A stretch of 64,000 bases of DNA from Phyto melanocephala (GCA_941918925.1 OW799237.1:6801201-6865200); one strand, 5' to 3'. Shown: positions 36,027 to 48,168, numbered from the stretch's first letter. Numbers and translations: made by a program. The notes: generated from the sequence alone by a model not told the origin.

Positions 36027-37050
36027 TTATACCCTTCGCCTGTGGTGCACAAGGGTATATAAAGCTTTGTCTTTCCGTTTGTAATTTCTACAATTTTCAT
36101 TTCCGACCCCATAAAGTATAAATTTTCTGAAAGCTTATGAATAGAGGAGTCGATTAAGCCCTGACCGTCTGACCGTCTGTCCGTTTGTTGGTTGAAATCA
36201 ACTTTTAGAAGCAACCATATGTTTCTCAGATCTGTGTATGGTATTAATCTTTTGGAAATATCCGGGAATGAATCGCTATTGAAATTCAGCTCAATTGCCC
36301 CATAACTTTCTGAGAAAATAAGCACGACTGCCTGTTTTTTTCCTTTACTTTTACCACCAATATTAAATTTTTTCAGCCGCAGAGTAAATTATAGGTACCT
36401 TTGCTACTATTTGTAGATATAATATGACTCTAGAGATATTAGTGATACATTTTGGATAAAGCGGGCTCTAACCGGTAAAGTTAAAGGCAAAAATTTTTTT
36501 AAATATATATTCCAAAAATTTACAAACGAAAATCAATTTTTTTTCAGCTTCTAGACAAGCGAGAGAGTCAATATTGGTATCATCTGAAAGGACTTGACTA
36601 ACGCAATATAAGCACTTTAAAAAAATTAAAATTTATTTTCGCCGCCACTACAAAATGGTGAACAATAAATTTATATATGAGTCAAATCTGGTATTTTAAA
36701 ATGTAACTTCTTGAACCCCCTCAATATTGGTATCAAATTAAAGGACTTGACCAGTAGAATACAGTAAATTATTAAAAAATGTAAAATCCAAGATGGCGTC
36801 TAAAACAAAATGGCGGGTCAAATTGTTTTAGCCCCATCGATATTGGTATCAAATTAAAGGGCTTCACTAGTAGAATACAGTTAACTACGTAAAAATTTAA
36901 AATCAAGGATGGCGTCGGAAATAATAAAGAGAAAAGTGGCGTATAACATGAAATATAGGTTAAGCTACGTTGTTGGATTATACCTATGCACATGATGGTA
37001 AAGGTTATTATCAGATTCGGCACGGCCGAAAATAACACTCTTACTTGTTT
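36027..37050 (+). mobile_element. Mini-me-like repeat, long form
   Basis: Starts TTATACCCTTCGCCTGTGG and has the GACCGTCTGACCGTCTGTCC block and ATCAACTTTTAGAAGCAACC. Instead of the poly-T zone it carries three tandem-type units with TGGTATCAAATTAAAGGACTTGACCAG (36578, 36729, 36845). It ends ATTCGGCACGGCCGAAAATAACACTCTTACTTG. It lies 300 bp past the prominin-like stop, between the convergent genes. Confidence 0.72.
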
Positions 37051-37661
37051 TTTATATTATTTTATATATTACTCTTTGAAATTAATTATTTTCTTTCCAC
37101 AGCAGAATCCCCACTTTGTTTCTAATAGGGATTTAAGATCCTATTTTAATAGGTCATGCTGTTATTATGAAATATTTAACTATTATTATATATTGGTTGG
37201 GCTCTAACTGAACCTTTGACTACATTTACTATTTCTTTTTAGTCCTACGTTTTTAACTTATGGCTGGGGAGCTTATGTGATGACACTTTCATTACGCATA
37301 TTTATCTGGATTTTATTGATGATATATTATTTTGGTTTTTTTATTTCGAATTTAAATTTTGCCTGTTTAGTAAAAACATTCATATACCTATATACCTACT
37401 TATAATAAAAAGACAATTTACCAATTCACAGCCTGTGTTGTATCGTGACATAGTTGCATATCATAAAAATTTTAAATATTTATGTAAATACAAACATATG
37501 TACAAAGTTTTCTTAAAAAATATGTTATTGTCTAATAGCATACAACGATACGACAGCGGCTATGACTTTGGCAAATACAACATGAATTTCGGATATTTTT
37601 CATTATGAAATTTATTTACAAACACATATGTATGTTAGTATAAATTATTTTGTTGAGCTAT

Positions 37662-39194
37662 TTATGTATGTATATAACCTTTCAGCAATAATATTTCACA
37701 GCATTGAAACAGACAGTAAGCACAAAATGTTAAAATAAGATAATTACACCAACCACCTTGATAAACTTCTTTCATCAAATAATTACCCACATCTAAGCCA
37801 CTTATGAAATAACAGTTTGAAAATGCAGCTGGTATAAAGATTTGTGAACCCAAAAGGGCATTAAAGCGTTGAAGACCTCCATCTGTCAGCTTCAAATTAT
37901 TTTTCATGAAACTTATGTAAACGGGAGAATTGATTAGGCTCTTGACAATTTTTTCAAGTATCAAACAACAGAAATTTAATATACTCCATAAAAAGACATA
38001 TCCAAAGAAGCCATGCCATAGAAATGCAAATGAAAATGTGGCAGCTGTAGCTAAAACTTTTTTATAAATCGGCGAATTTCTGCTGCACATTTCAGAGTAT
38101 ATATGGTTGAAAAGAAACTCATAAAGACCTTCATCAAAATATTTCCACATGTTAGAATAGCGATGCACTACACCAATGCAGCGTGGTTTTCGCGGTGGCT
38201 GTAAGCCATCATACTGAGCAAAAGCCATGCCTAAACCATACGTTATTACATAGAACATAAAGAAAAATTGACCCATAAAGTAACCCACAGCATATAGACC
38301 AAATTTGGTATCGAGAATTTCTAAAGCCTTTATATCTACTGCCATATAATGAACATATACATAATGTGTTCCAATCTCTAGAACAAACCACCAAAATATT
38401 GCTCTGGCTATGTTCCAAAGAAATATCGTAAATTTACCTTTTTTCGGGTTGCAGCTCACATCATCATCCAAGACAATGTAACGATTATAACCCATAAAAG
38501 GTCCAAATATTAAACAGGGAAAATAGAAAGTGTAACCTAAAAAATGTGACAAAGCGTATTTGCTGCCAAGATTTTTTTCATTAATATTATAAGATTTCTG
38601 GCGCTGCAAGCTATAGCTAGAGCCGCGTAACACAGACCAACACAATACAACCATTACATTACTAAATTCAATATAACCGAGATCGTCTTGTAAATACTGA
38701 CTGGCTTTTAAAAATATCATTGCAATCATCCAAATCAAAGATAACAGCCACGTCAACATCTTAGAATGCATGTTAGCTACAAAGTAATAGGACATTACCA
38801 AGCATCCAATTAGGACTATAGATATCAATTTCATTGTCACTAACAGTATCAGTAGGCAAATAATTGCATTTGCTAAGCTCTGCCATTTGCCTTTATAATA
38901 ATTTCGTGTCACAGTTGCTACAGCCAAGTGAAATATGTACCAGGGCCAGTAAATTTTTATGTATTCTGTGAATGCATACAAATCGACACCTGTATCGTCC
39001 TTAAGGGAATTTAATACGGGCCATCCTCTGGGAAATTCATACGAAGATATTTTCCAAATTTTGTGGCGAGCTCCAACTAGCATCCATAATTCATATACAA
39101 TGTAAATAACATAAATACTAAAATATGTAATTATTTCACTTTTGTATAAATTCAAATTTTTTATTTGCATTGTACACGTGCAATCACCAGGCAA
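37662..39194 (-). CDS. rasp: Rasp, Hedgehog N-palmitoyltransferase (MBOAT family)
   Basis: Intact 510-residue single-exon frame. Rasp (also skinny hedgehog/sightless) is the ER/Golgi multipass enzyme that attaches palmitate to the N-terminal Cys of Hedgehog and also acts on EGF-receptor ligands of Spitz type. The MBOAT signature is clear: RYSNMWKYFDEGLYEF with Asp354 and FAFLWHGFFG with His394. Their 40-residue spacing equals that of the Asp/His pair in human HHAT (D339/H379, recalled). At least ten hydrophobic segments are present, and a cytosolic-type stretch DDDVSCNPKKGK lies near 243-254. The length matches Drosophila Rasp (about 500 aa). The start is the first Met; a second Met at residue 9 is an alternative. 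An AATAAA on the minus strand at 37611-37616 lies 46 nt past the stop. It is convergent with the prominin-like gene and divergent from Dark. Confidence 0.93.
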   Translation of the reverse strand: MPGDCTCTMQIKNLNLYKSEIITYFSIYVIYIVYELWMLVGARHKIWKISSYEFPRGWPVLNSLKDDTGVDLYAFTEYIKIYWPWYIFHLAVATVTRNYYKGKWQSLANAIICLLILLVTMKLISIVLIGCLVMSYYFVANMHSKMLTWLLSLIWMIAMIFLKASQYLQDDLGYIEFSNVMVVLCWSVLRGSSYSLQRQKSYNINEKNLGSKYALSHFLGYTFYFPCLIFGPFMGYNRYIVLDDDVSCNPKKGKFTIFLWNIARAIFWWFVLEIGTHYVYVHYMAVDIKALEILDTKFGLYAVGYFMGQFFFMFYVITYGLGMAFAQYDGLQPPRKPRCIGVVHRYSNMWKYFDEGLYEFLFNHIYSEMCSRNSPIYKKVLATAATFSFAFLWHGFFGYVFLWSILNFCCLILEKIVKSLINSPVYISFMKNNLKLTDGGLQRFNALLGSQIFIPAAFSNCYFISGLDVGNYLMKEVYQGGWCNYLILTFCAYCLFQCCEILLLKGYIHT

Positions 39195-40439
39195 TGTGTT
39201 TAAAATCGTTGTAGCGCCGTCACCGGTTGTGTTTTGAACTTTTTTGTCGCCGCCAAGTGTGGCAATTATTATTAAATTATTTTTTATGAATACGGCAGTT
39301 TATTAATATTTAAAAACTAATTTTCGCAGAGATAATGAACTTTGAACTTAAAGCTCCTAAAACAAAGACTGTTAGACAAATGATTAAGGTTTTATTTTAA
39401 ATGTCATTTAAAATATTACACAAAACATATTTGAACGGCGTCGCAATCGATAAAGAACTGCCGTCGCGAATTTTGTTTGAATATCAGGGTACACTTAACA
39501 AGGTGCCTATAACTGATCAGTTGATTGTTTTCACAATTTCCGTCAATGTCATAAATAATATTACAATTAGGAATTAACCCTTAAATATGTTTTAATTTAA
39601 AAGAAACAGCGAATTTACCGGAATCGCCTTACTTTTGAGTGTATCTGCATGCACTTTGTTCTTGTTAAAAATTGACACTTGAACAAGTGGTAGTATTTGT
39701 TTGCGTTGTTTAACTCTATATATAAGGTGGCAAGTAATCCCTCTATTCCTACTACCTTGTAAATTTATTTTTTTTAATATTTTTTTTTATATGTTTTTTA
39801 TAAAAGGTTATTATATTTGACACTTTGGTTTTTTATCATTTTAACGATAAACACATTAATAAATATATAACAGCATATATGCATAGTATAACCAGATATT
39901 TTTGTACTGACATTACTACCTGCATATGTGTACTTTGCATACATACATATGTATTTTAGCGTTCCCGGCATATTTTTTAGAGGATAATGCAGTGTCTTCT
40001 AAGTAAAGGTTGCCATATAAAAATTAGTTTAGGTTAAACACTATTTACTATACAACTTGCAGTGGCATCCTTCAATTTATTCTGCTTTGTCTTTTTTGCC
40101 ACAGTGTTTTGTTACTCGTCCATAATATTAGTTTAGTATCTTCAAAATGTTTAAAATTAGATACAAATTTTTTAAATAACAAAATGTTTACTTAATAAAT
40201 AATTTAAAAAACTACATCAAGCGAAACAAGTGCAAATTTGTAAAGAAATAGAGGGAAATAATTTTTTGTGGTATAAACAAAGACAAGGTGGTGGTGGAAA
40301 AACTGCAATATAAATAAAAAGTGCAAGAAAAAATATATGTATACATATGCATACAAGTTTTGTACATACATACATATATTTATTAAAATAATTGTGATAA
40401 AAAAAGACTTAATTATTTAAATAATAATTAGACAAATAT

Positions 40440-40465
40440 TAAATTATTAAAGAGAACAAAGTAAG
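40440..40465 (+). promoter_or_regulatory. Candidate 3' end of a non-coding first exon for Dark
   Basis: The Dark ATG is preceded by acceptor-like AGs (for example aaatattag ending at 48139), which implies an upstream 5' UTR exon. In the spacer, the A-rich stretch leading to agagaacaaa is followed by a strong donor gtaagtaaaa near 40460. The upstream DNA has the A-rich, AUG-poor look of a fly leader. If correct, the first intron is about 7.7 kb. This rests on splice-site appearance only. Confidence 0.2.
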
Positions 40466-41240
40466 TAAAAAATGAAAACCATTTTTATTTTTAGTAACAA
40501 ATTTTAGATATTTTTGTAATTGTAAGTGAAACAAAGAGTTTCAAGGTACGCTTTAAGTCTTATGTTAAGATGATTAATAATGTTTAAATTAATTTTTTAT
40601 CAGTTTTTTTTGTTTTGTTTTGTTTTTGTAAGAAATTATAGTTTAGTTTTATTAAAGACTAAAAACCATCTAGTTTACAGTGTGCATAAGTAACAATTGT
40701 ATATTTATGTATATGCGTGTGTTGCACCATTAAAAATTCTATAAGCGTTTACATACATATTCGCTAAATTTAATTTATTATTCTGTGTACTGACCTTGTA
40801 ACAAAAAAATTTACTTATTCCAAAAATTTATCGTATTGCTTTCTGCTTAAATTTACACTTGTGATTTTAAAATCATATCTAAGTTCATTCAACTTTCTAA
40901 AATATTTTCTTAATTTTACATTGAGTCTTTCATTTTGCACAAACAATAATTAACACACTCGCGAACATACCTGTGCTCTTAAGTTTTAGTTTTTTTTAAT
41001 ATTATATTTTGACTGTCATTCAGTGATGCCGTTTAGTCACATAATTTCAAACTTTAAGACAATGTGCACAACATGCACAATTTCATCGGAAATTACGTTA
41101 ATTTTATAACTCTTAATTCTTCCAAAAAGCAAAATGTTTTAAAATGTATTAACTTTTAAGTATTTTAAAGTGCACATTAAATTGTACAATTCATTTGTAA
41201 ACATAAAATAAGAGTAAAATTCTAAAAAAAATTGTTATTT

Positions 41241-41332
41241 ATGTGCTGTTTTTACAAGCCGATTGTAACAAAAACAAATTACACATAAATCGTCTAAGAC
41301 AATCACTCAATCAGCTTGTAAAAACAGCACAT
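41241..41332. repeat. Perfect-type hairpin, 25-bp arms
   Basis: ATGTGCTGTTTTTACAAGC-CGATTG (41241-41265) pairs with CAATC-AGCTTGTAAAAACAGCACAT (41308-41332) with one mismatch and a 42-bp loop. It is probably a tiny MITE. A structured RNA is an alternative without further support. Confidence 0.65.
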
Positions 41333-41831
41333 TAAACCTATTTTAAATTTAAAAATTTAATATGAATACTAAAAACTGCAGTCAAATTTTATTTCGACAA
41401 TATTTCTGTTATACATATGTACATATATAATTTTGTTTTAAATAAAAAAAATAAATTTCAATTGGCATCTTATGTTGTACGAAGAGACATACATCCTTAT
41501 GATTCTTAGATCCTCAAGATTATATTCATAAAATATATTCATGGTTAATAAAGACTTATTAATATTAAAAGATTTTGCACAGAAATTTGTCAAATAAGGT
41601 TTTAAGAAACCTAATATATATAGTAATATTTAATCAATTTTAATTAAAAAAATATTATTCATGTAAGACTAAATGCCTTGTTAGTCTAATGTAAACGTTG
41701 TGAATTCGTAAGCGTTGTGTTCAAATTAAAATGTGGTTAGTTACTGTAATAACGCAAACGTGTCATATATTTATTTTTTACCCTTCACACAGTGAAAAAG
41801 GTTATATATAGGTTTGTCATTCCGTGTGAAA

Positions 41832-42521
41832 CACGGCTTTCAGACTAGGCAAGTCACTTGCGCAAGTGACTTGCGCAAGTGTTGTGTTTATAGGCAAAAG
41901 GGGTAAGGTCGGGTTAAGAGGAAGAAACTTGCTCATTTTTGAGTACACACTTGCCTGTACTCGGCAAGTACGAGCAAGTTTTTGTTGAGAAACCAAAAAC
42001 AAAAGAGTAATAAAAACAAACAAGAGTGCTATATTCGGCCATGCCGAATCTTATATACCCTTCACAACGTGTTGTCATGCAACAACAATTGTTTATGTCA
42101 CCATTTATCTCATATGAAATACGTACATACATATAAAAACATACATATATAAAAACATCCCATTGTAATATTATACATTAAGTTTACTTATGTGCTTAAA
42201 AAAAAATAAATTAAAAGAAAAATTAAAAATAAAACAATAAAAATTTTAATAAAATATAAAATAAAAAAAATTTTTTGGCTCACTCTAACCAGTATACCAC
42301 GTTTGTATGTATGTGTAGATAATTGATAATTGTAGAAATTTCAAACGGAATGACAAACCTATATATACCCTTTTTCACTGTGTGAAGAGTATAATAAGTA
42401 AAAGAGAACGAAACTTGGGCAAGTCAGTTGCTGAGTCTGAACATGAAAGCAAGTTCAAAGAAAAATAAAAGAAAATAAAAAACTAACTTGAGCAAGTGAC
42501 TTGCCCAATGCGAAAGGGGTA
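41832..42521. mobile_element. GCAAGTGACTTGC-rich insert inside the mini-me-like copy
   Basis: Near the left end GGCAAGTCACTTGCGCAAGT, and near the right end GGGCAAGTCACTTGC in reverse, form inverted repeats. AAACTTG and GCAAGT motifs recur inside. It contains the minus-strand mini-me-like copy 42018-42393, so the nest has three levels. The element family is not recognised. Confidence 0.55.
42018..42393 (-). mobile_element. Mini-me-like repeat, internally deleted, innermost level
   Basis: Left end AACAAGAGTGCTATATTCGGCC, hairpin TTCGGCCATGCCGAA, right end TTTTTCACTGTGTGAAGAGTATAA. Only about 375 bp; the GTCY and AATCAACTTTT blocks are missing. Confidence 0.68.
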
Positions 42522-44937
42522 AAATTTCTACAATTTTCATTTCCGACCCCATAAAGTATATATTTTCTGAAAGCTTATGAATAGGGGAGTCGATTAAGCT
42601 CTGTCAGTCTGTCGGTGTGTATGTTGAAATCAACTTTTTGAAGCCCCCCGACATAGGTTGGACCCAGGTAAGGTATTAAAATATCAGAAATATTCGGGAG
42701 TAGATCGGTATTGAAAATCAGAAACATAAACAACTGAGATATGAGCAAAAACCCACGACCACCTCGATTTTTTTTTCCACAAAAACAACATTACAACAAC
42801 TGGTTAGACAAAACGTGGCATCGAATCCCAGCTGAGCCAAAAAAAAAATTTTTTTTATTTTTTTTTTATTTTTTATTTAATATATTATTTATATTTTTAT
42901 TATTTTTTATTTTTTTTTTTGTTTTATATATACTATATATATAATAATTTTTTTTTTAAATTTTTTTAAAACTTTTTTTTTTATTTATTTATTTTTGTTT
43001 TTTCAACATACATACGTGAATTTATAATTTTACAGTGGGATGTTTTTATATATGTATGTTTTTATATGTATGTACGTATTTCATATGGGATGAATGGTGA
43101 CACAAACTACTGTTATTGCATGACTACACGTTGTGAAGGGTATATAAAATACGGCACGGCCGAATATAGCGCTCTTACTTGTTTTCAAAAATGTTGTTAA
43201 TCACATATATAGCTTAAAAATGCCAATTCCTATATAAACATTTGTATTAAATAAAACTAAAGACACAAGTAAAAATAATAACAAAGAGGGGTTTTCAATT
43301 TTGTATATAAGATGTGAATTTAAACATTTTTTGCTTATGATTTTTAGAACTTCAAATGGAATAAGTCGAATTTAATTACCAAGGTATATATTATATGGTT
43401 CGATAATAAAAATATTTTGGAAGAAGTTTTCCACATATTTTTTGTTTTAAAAAAGTTTTATTCTTAATTCTGAAATTGAGTTCAGTTTTTTTATATAGAA
43501 AATATTTTATAATTAGAAAGCTTCTTCGGATAAAAAAATAACTGTTAAATATTATTTTTAAAAAAGTTGGTAAAAATTCCTATTTTTATTATTATTTTTA
43601 AAAGCCAAAAAACAAGGTTTAATATCTGTTGTTGAGGATAAAACATAGTTTATTATGTTTGAAAGCATTTTGCAAATTATTTTCATAACTTTAAAGTGGT
43701 TTGTATTTTTAAAATTAATTTATAACAAATTAATATTTTACTTTCCTGCTATGCAAATTTTTTTAAGCATAAAAAGTTTTAAATACATTAACAATAAATA
43801 ATAATATTTGTTGATAAAATTTTATATTTCAAATTTAATCTGGTTCGTTCGCAACGCAACTTTACTTATACGAAATATACCAGCTGATTCAAAACTTTTA
43901 CGTGTCCTAAGAGCTACTAGGCCTTAATATTTTGCAAGCTAGGTATATAATTATAATAGTTTAAGGTTAGAAGAATATTAAAAAGAGGGTCGCATTCTAC
44001 ATAATTTCATTAATAAAATATTAATTGTACAAGTTTTCTATAAAAAAATTTCTTTTTCTTGAAAATTTTTATTAAAGATAATTTTTATTTTTTATTTTTT
44101 TTTTTATTTTTTTTTTTTTTTGTTTTCTTTAAATGCATTTTCAGTACACACAAGTGTGCACATATACTTATTATTTTCTTTTTCTCTTTCACAATTAGAA
44201 GAAAAAGGTAAAACACTCTTCTGTAATAATTGTTCAGTATAAACACAGACTTACTGATAAATATTTTTATTGAAAAAAAAAATTCAAGAATGCCTGCGTT
44301 AACAATGATAATTCTTATTTATTTTTTTATATGAATCAAAGATAAAGAAAAATAAAGCGGTACAAACTTGTTTGTATTATCAGTTTTATATAAATGTACA
44401 TATGTACTTATATGAATTTGTTCTAATTTTTTTATTTAAAAATTAAAAAGAAATAACAGATGTAAGAAAAAATAAATAAATTTTCTTAATTGTCAGTGAT
44501 AAATGGCGACAAAAACTTTAATTAGGTATTATGGGTACTATTTTTGTTGGCGATTAAGTAGCCACATTCATAATTTAGCATGGCGAACATATTTTTTTTT
44601 TTTACCTGTTTTAAAATTTACAACACTGTGTTTCGAATGGTTAAACATTTTTTTGATCAAACATAAAGCTTTTCGCAATCTCTTAAAAGTACAATAACTT
44701 TTTCAGTTATACAATCCATATTTAATTGCACATGTTTTTCAAAGCTGACAAATAACAGACTTTTTTCAAATTTTTTCTTTCAACACTTGTACAAAACTCA
44801 CATTTACAGAAGCAAATTTTTTGAAATTTTAGACACCATGTCAGCAATTTACAGTGTGAAATATGAAAAGCACACTGTAAAATACATACTGCCTTATTTA
44901 AAAATTATAAATGGCCTATAAAAGGTTTTTAAAACTA

Positions 44938-45459
44938 CAGGGTCCGACATCTAACGTTTTTTTTCAACTAGTGCTTATTTCGTGAATGGTAACACTTAAC
45001 TCTTGTCTGATAGCCGCTGAACGAATATGGTTGTGTATACGCTTGAGCAACGCTGGGAAATATTGCGATATTACTTTGGCCGATTTCGCCAAAAAATCAT
45101 CTTTTCAGATGAAGCTCATTTTGATTTTGGCGGGTATGTAAACAAGTAAAATTGTCGCATTTGGTGCACAGAAAACCCGCACGCATACATTGAAAAGCCG
45201 ATACACCCAAAACGAGTCACTGTTTGGTGCGGATTTTGGTCAAGAGGCTTAATGGGCCATTTTTCTTCGAAAATGAGCAAGGAGTGGCCGTAGTCAATGG
45301 CGATCGTTATCGGGCCATGTTGAACGAATTTTTGTTTACAAAAATTGATGAGGAGGATATTGGCAACATTTGGTTTCAACAGGACGGCGCTACGTGCCAC
45401 ACAGCCGAAACTACACTTTTTTTATATCATTTTAAAAAAAAGTTATTTGGCAGACCCTT
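44938..45459 (+). mobile_element. Internally deleted mariner element
   Basis: The ends match as imperfect inverted repeats (AGGGTCCGACA left, TGGCAGACCCT right), with TA at 44936-44937 and 45460-45461. From 45027 the frame reads a mariner N-terminus (MVVYTLEQRWEILRYYFGR), then jumps directly to the catalytic segment IIFSDEAHF. The HTH-to-core region of about 400 bp is missing. A TAA follows the VNK segment and a frameshift separates the later WFQQDGATCHTAE block. Related to but distinct from the intact copy at 55439. Confidence 0.82.
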
Positions 45460-45469
45460 TAAAATTTGA
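45027..45469 (+). pseudogene. Mariner transposase remnant
   Basis: The N-terminal 19 codons are fused to the first catalytic block (IIFSDEAHFDFGGYVNK, then a stop). After a frame change the second catalytic block (GDRYRAMLNEF, WFQQDGATCHTAET) is readable. The third acidic residue and the C-terminus are gone. It cannot make transposase but keeps both element ends. Confidence 0.8.
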
Positions 45470-45519
45470 TTTATAAACCTCTTATAAAGCTGTTTTAATT
45501 TTTTTTAAATAAACCTATA

Positions 45520-45637
45520 GGCCCGTATTCATAAAAATATTTTAGGTTTATTGATGGCTTTTTTGACAAATTTCTCTACAACATCTGTCAAATAAGCCTT
45601 TAATAAACCTAAAATATTTTGTATAAATACGGTCCAT
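45520..45637. mobile_element. Fold-back MITE with GGCCCGTATTC ends
   Basis: GGCCCGTATTCATAAAAATA and TTTTAGGTTTATT at the left are inverted at the right (AATAAACCTAAAATATTTTG, TAAATACGGTCC). TGACAAATT/TGTCAAATAAG lie in the centre. No coding. It sits 60 bp after the mariner remnant. Confidence 0.72.
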
Positions 45638-47189
45638 AGTATGTAAAAGTGCCTTAAACAAATGTTTTAAGTTGTCATATCAATTCAAGATAAGGTAATA
45701 TAAACCTTTAATAATTGTGTGACCATAAATTTTACGTACAATTTTTATTAAAAATACTTTTACCAAGTTATCCCTGGCAACACTGAATACAATTTTATTT
45801 TTTTATCTTGCTCTCTCCCTCTCTACTAATCGTATTTATTTGCATATAAATTGTTTTTGTTTTCAATAGTGATTTGCACGTTGTTTTTATACTATAAATT
45901 TTATAGGCTTTATTGTTGTTGGTTTAGCCAACAACTTGTTAGATTGTTTTGTAGTTGATGTATTCTTGTTATAGGTTTTATGTTGACTTAAAAAAAAAAC
46001 ACCTAAATGGGATAATTTCATCACAACAATGTTATATTTTTTCCCGCTAAAATAAAAAAATTTAACTCGTATAAAAGCCGAATGATTAGGTGTAAGGAAT
46101 TTACAGAGTTTAAAGAAAAATCGCTATAACGGTATAACAAGTATTGAATACCTTCTATAGTAATTCATGTGACAGAAGATATGTACCTAGCTTTTAAGAA
46201 AATTTAAAATTTTAGGAATAAATACGGTAAAGCTTATTAAAGACTAAATTTGGGGAAACTCATACAAATTGAACACTGTAATAGGTACCTACAATGTTTA
46301 TTTATTTAAAATGATAAAAAAAGTTGATTTGAAAGACTTTTTATTCAAGTTTTTTATTAACATATATTTACTGTGATTTTAGAAGTTTTAGGATAAAAAT
46401 CTCCTATCCTTAGTTTTATGCCGTAATAAATCATTATTAGCTTTTGTTTGTCAACGAAAAAAAAAAATACACACAAGGTATAAAAAGTTATTTTTCTTTA
46501 ATAACAGATAAGTTTCTTAAAAAATATATATGTATATATATTATTAACACTCTTTTTATCTTATCTCTGAAAATATTTTTCTTTATAACTATGTATTGAT
46601 TATTGCTTTCTATGTAATCGTTAAAGGGGTACATATTAATGTCTAAATTAAAAAAAAAAAAAAACTAAATTTTCATTAATAAAACTAATGTGCCAATACT
46701 GTATGTATGTACGTATATGTACGTTTCTTAAAGCTCGATATAAGTATGTACATATCTTAAAATTTGGTTCGTAGGTGCGCAAATTGATCCAAGCAGTGGT
46801 TAATACCTGGGCAATAGATGTCAAATTTAGGATCACTGGTGAACTAGTTATTAGTGTGCTAACGTCGAGGCTGGGAGTTCTAGTAATTAAATTCTATGCA
46901 CCATGAAAATTAAATTAAAATACACAATCGGTAAAACTTTAAAAAAAAAATTTAAATTAAATTGATTTTTTTTAATTGGACAATAAAAATTAGAAACAAA
47001 AATAAAAAAATACTATCGAAAAGAAAAATTTATAAAATTTAAACAAAAATATTTTGTACATTTTTTTTTAGGTTAGGTTTAAGGACATGTAGCCAGGGTA
47101 GATATTCTATATTTATTAATTGCTCTTCCTGATTGTCTTATAAAAGATTTAAAAAAGAAAAAATCAATTGTAATACGAGTGCATAGAAG

Positions 47190-47262
47190 TACAAGTAAGA
47201 GTGCTATATTTTGCGGTGTCGAATCTTATATGCCCTTTACATAGTTTGAACCATCATGTAGT
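47190..47262 (-). mobile_element. Mini-me-like 3'-end fragment
   Basis: ACAAGTAAGAGTGCTATATT, then a decayed hairpin TTGCGGTGTCGAA and TCTTATATGCCCTTTACA. Only the terminal part survives. Confidence 0.6.
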
Positions 47263-48168
47263 GACCATAACTAAGTAACAAATATATGGTGCTACTGTAA
47301 CCAAAACTTATTTAGAAAATCAATAATTTGAACTTTTATTTGATTTCTTTCGGCGATATATATGTCGGTAATTGACCCATTGAACCAAGATTTTCTGTAA
47401 ATGTTTCTAAAAGTATATAGAAAATCGGACTTTTTTTGGGTAAAAAACATAGCTCATATCTCAAATTTTGCAAAGATGAACGGAGGTGATAGCAGAAACA
47501 ATTTCCATCTGCGAGACCTCGTGCTCCAGCTCAAGCTCGTACGTCCCAACATTCCCAGAAATATCAGAGAAATACCTAGAATAATCTTACGTTGCCGGCT
47601 ATTATCCAAAGTGAACTACTGCCAACGTTCACAACAGCTGTGTTTACCACGTTAGATTTCAAAGCTTTCAGAGCAGCTTGACTGTCAAAGTTATAAAGTA
47701 GTTATGTGCTCCATTACTGTTTGATTTATTTTGTAAACCTGGCAAAAATCATACATACATATATACAAAAAGCATACATATTACATGCATTCAGGCATCC
47801 ATATTTATTCTTTTTTAAAACAAACTATTTAACTTTATGTACATTCAGCAGTTATTTGAACGAAATTATAAAAAAATGATTAAAACGTACAAATCTTTTA
47901 TTTAATAAAATGTATGTCAATTTACCATAAATAGAGTTTAATGTCAATGACGACAAAACCAGTAGCTTAAACACTTTTAAATGCATTTTAGATTATTACA
48001 AACAAACACATATTGTATATTTCAACAGATTTGAGTTGAAATAGATTTAAAGGTGTAAGTGAATTTACTTTAAATTTCTGATTTATTTTATTAAGGCTCA
48101 TTAAAATTTTAGTTAAACATAATTTTTTTCAAATATTAGACTGCCATTAGCACGCCGCCCCTGCCATC

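Larger units (their letters stand above)
41772..43186 (+). mobile_element. Mini-me-like repeat split by a nested insertion
   Basis: The 5' part (41772-41831, TACCCTTCACACAG to TTCCGTGTGAAA) resumes at about 42522 (AATTTCTACAATTTTCATTTCCG) and runs to the terminal hairpin and CTTACTTGTTTT at 43186. The consensus of the other copies shows the two parts are contiguous when the insert 41832-42521 is removed. Confidence 0.75.
39195..48168. other. Repeat-rich spacer between rasp and Dark
   Basis: The divergent promoters of both genes should lie at its ends. The nearest 600 bp to rasp contain no clear TATA box. The spacer holds the hairpin at 41241, the nested repeats at 41772-43186, the mariner remnant, the fold-back MITE at 45520 and a repeat fragment at 47192. 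I see no further protein gene. Confidence 0.6.

Noticed and set aside
41817..42132. Two overlapping small minus-strand proteins
   Set aside because: They cross the junctions of nested repeats and encode repeat termini only.
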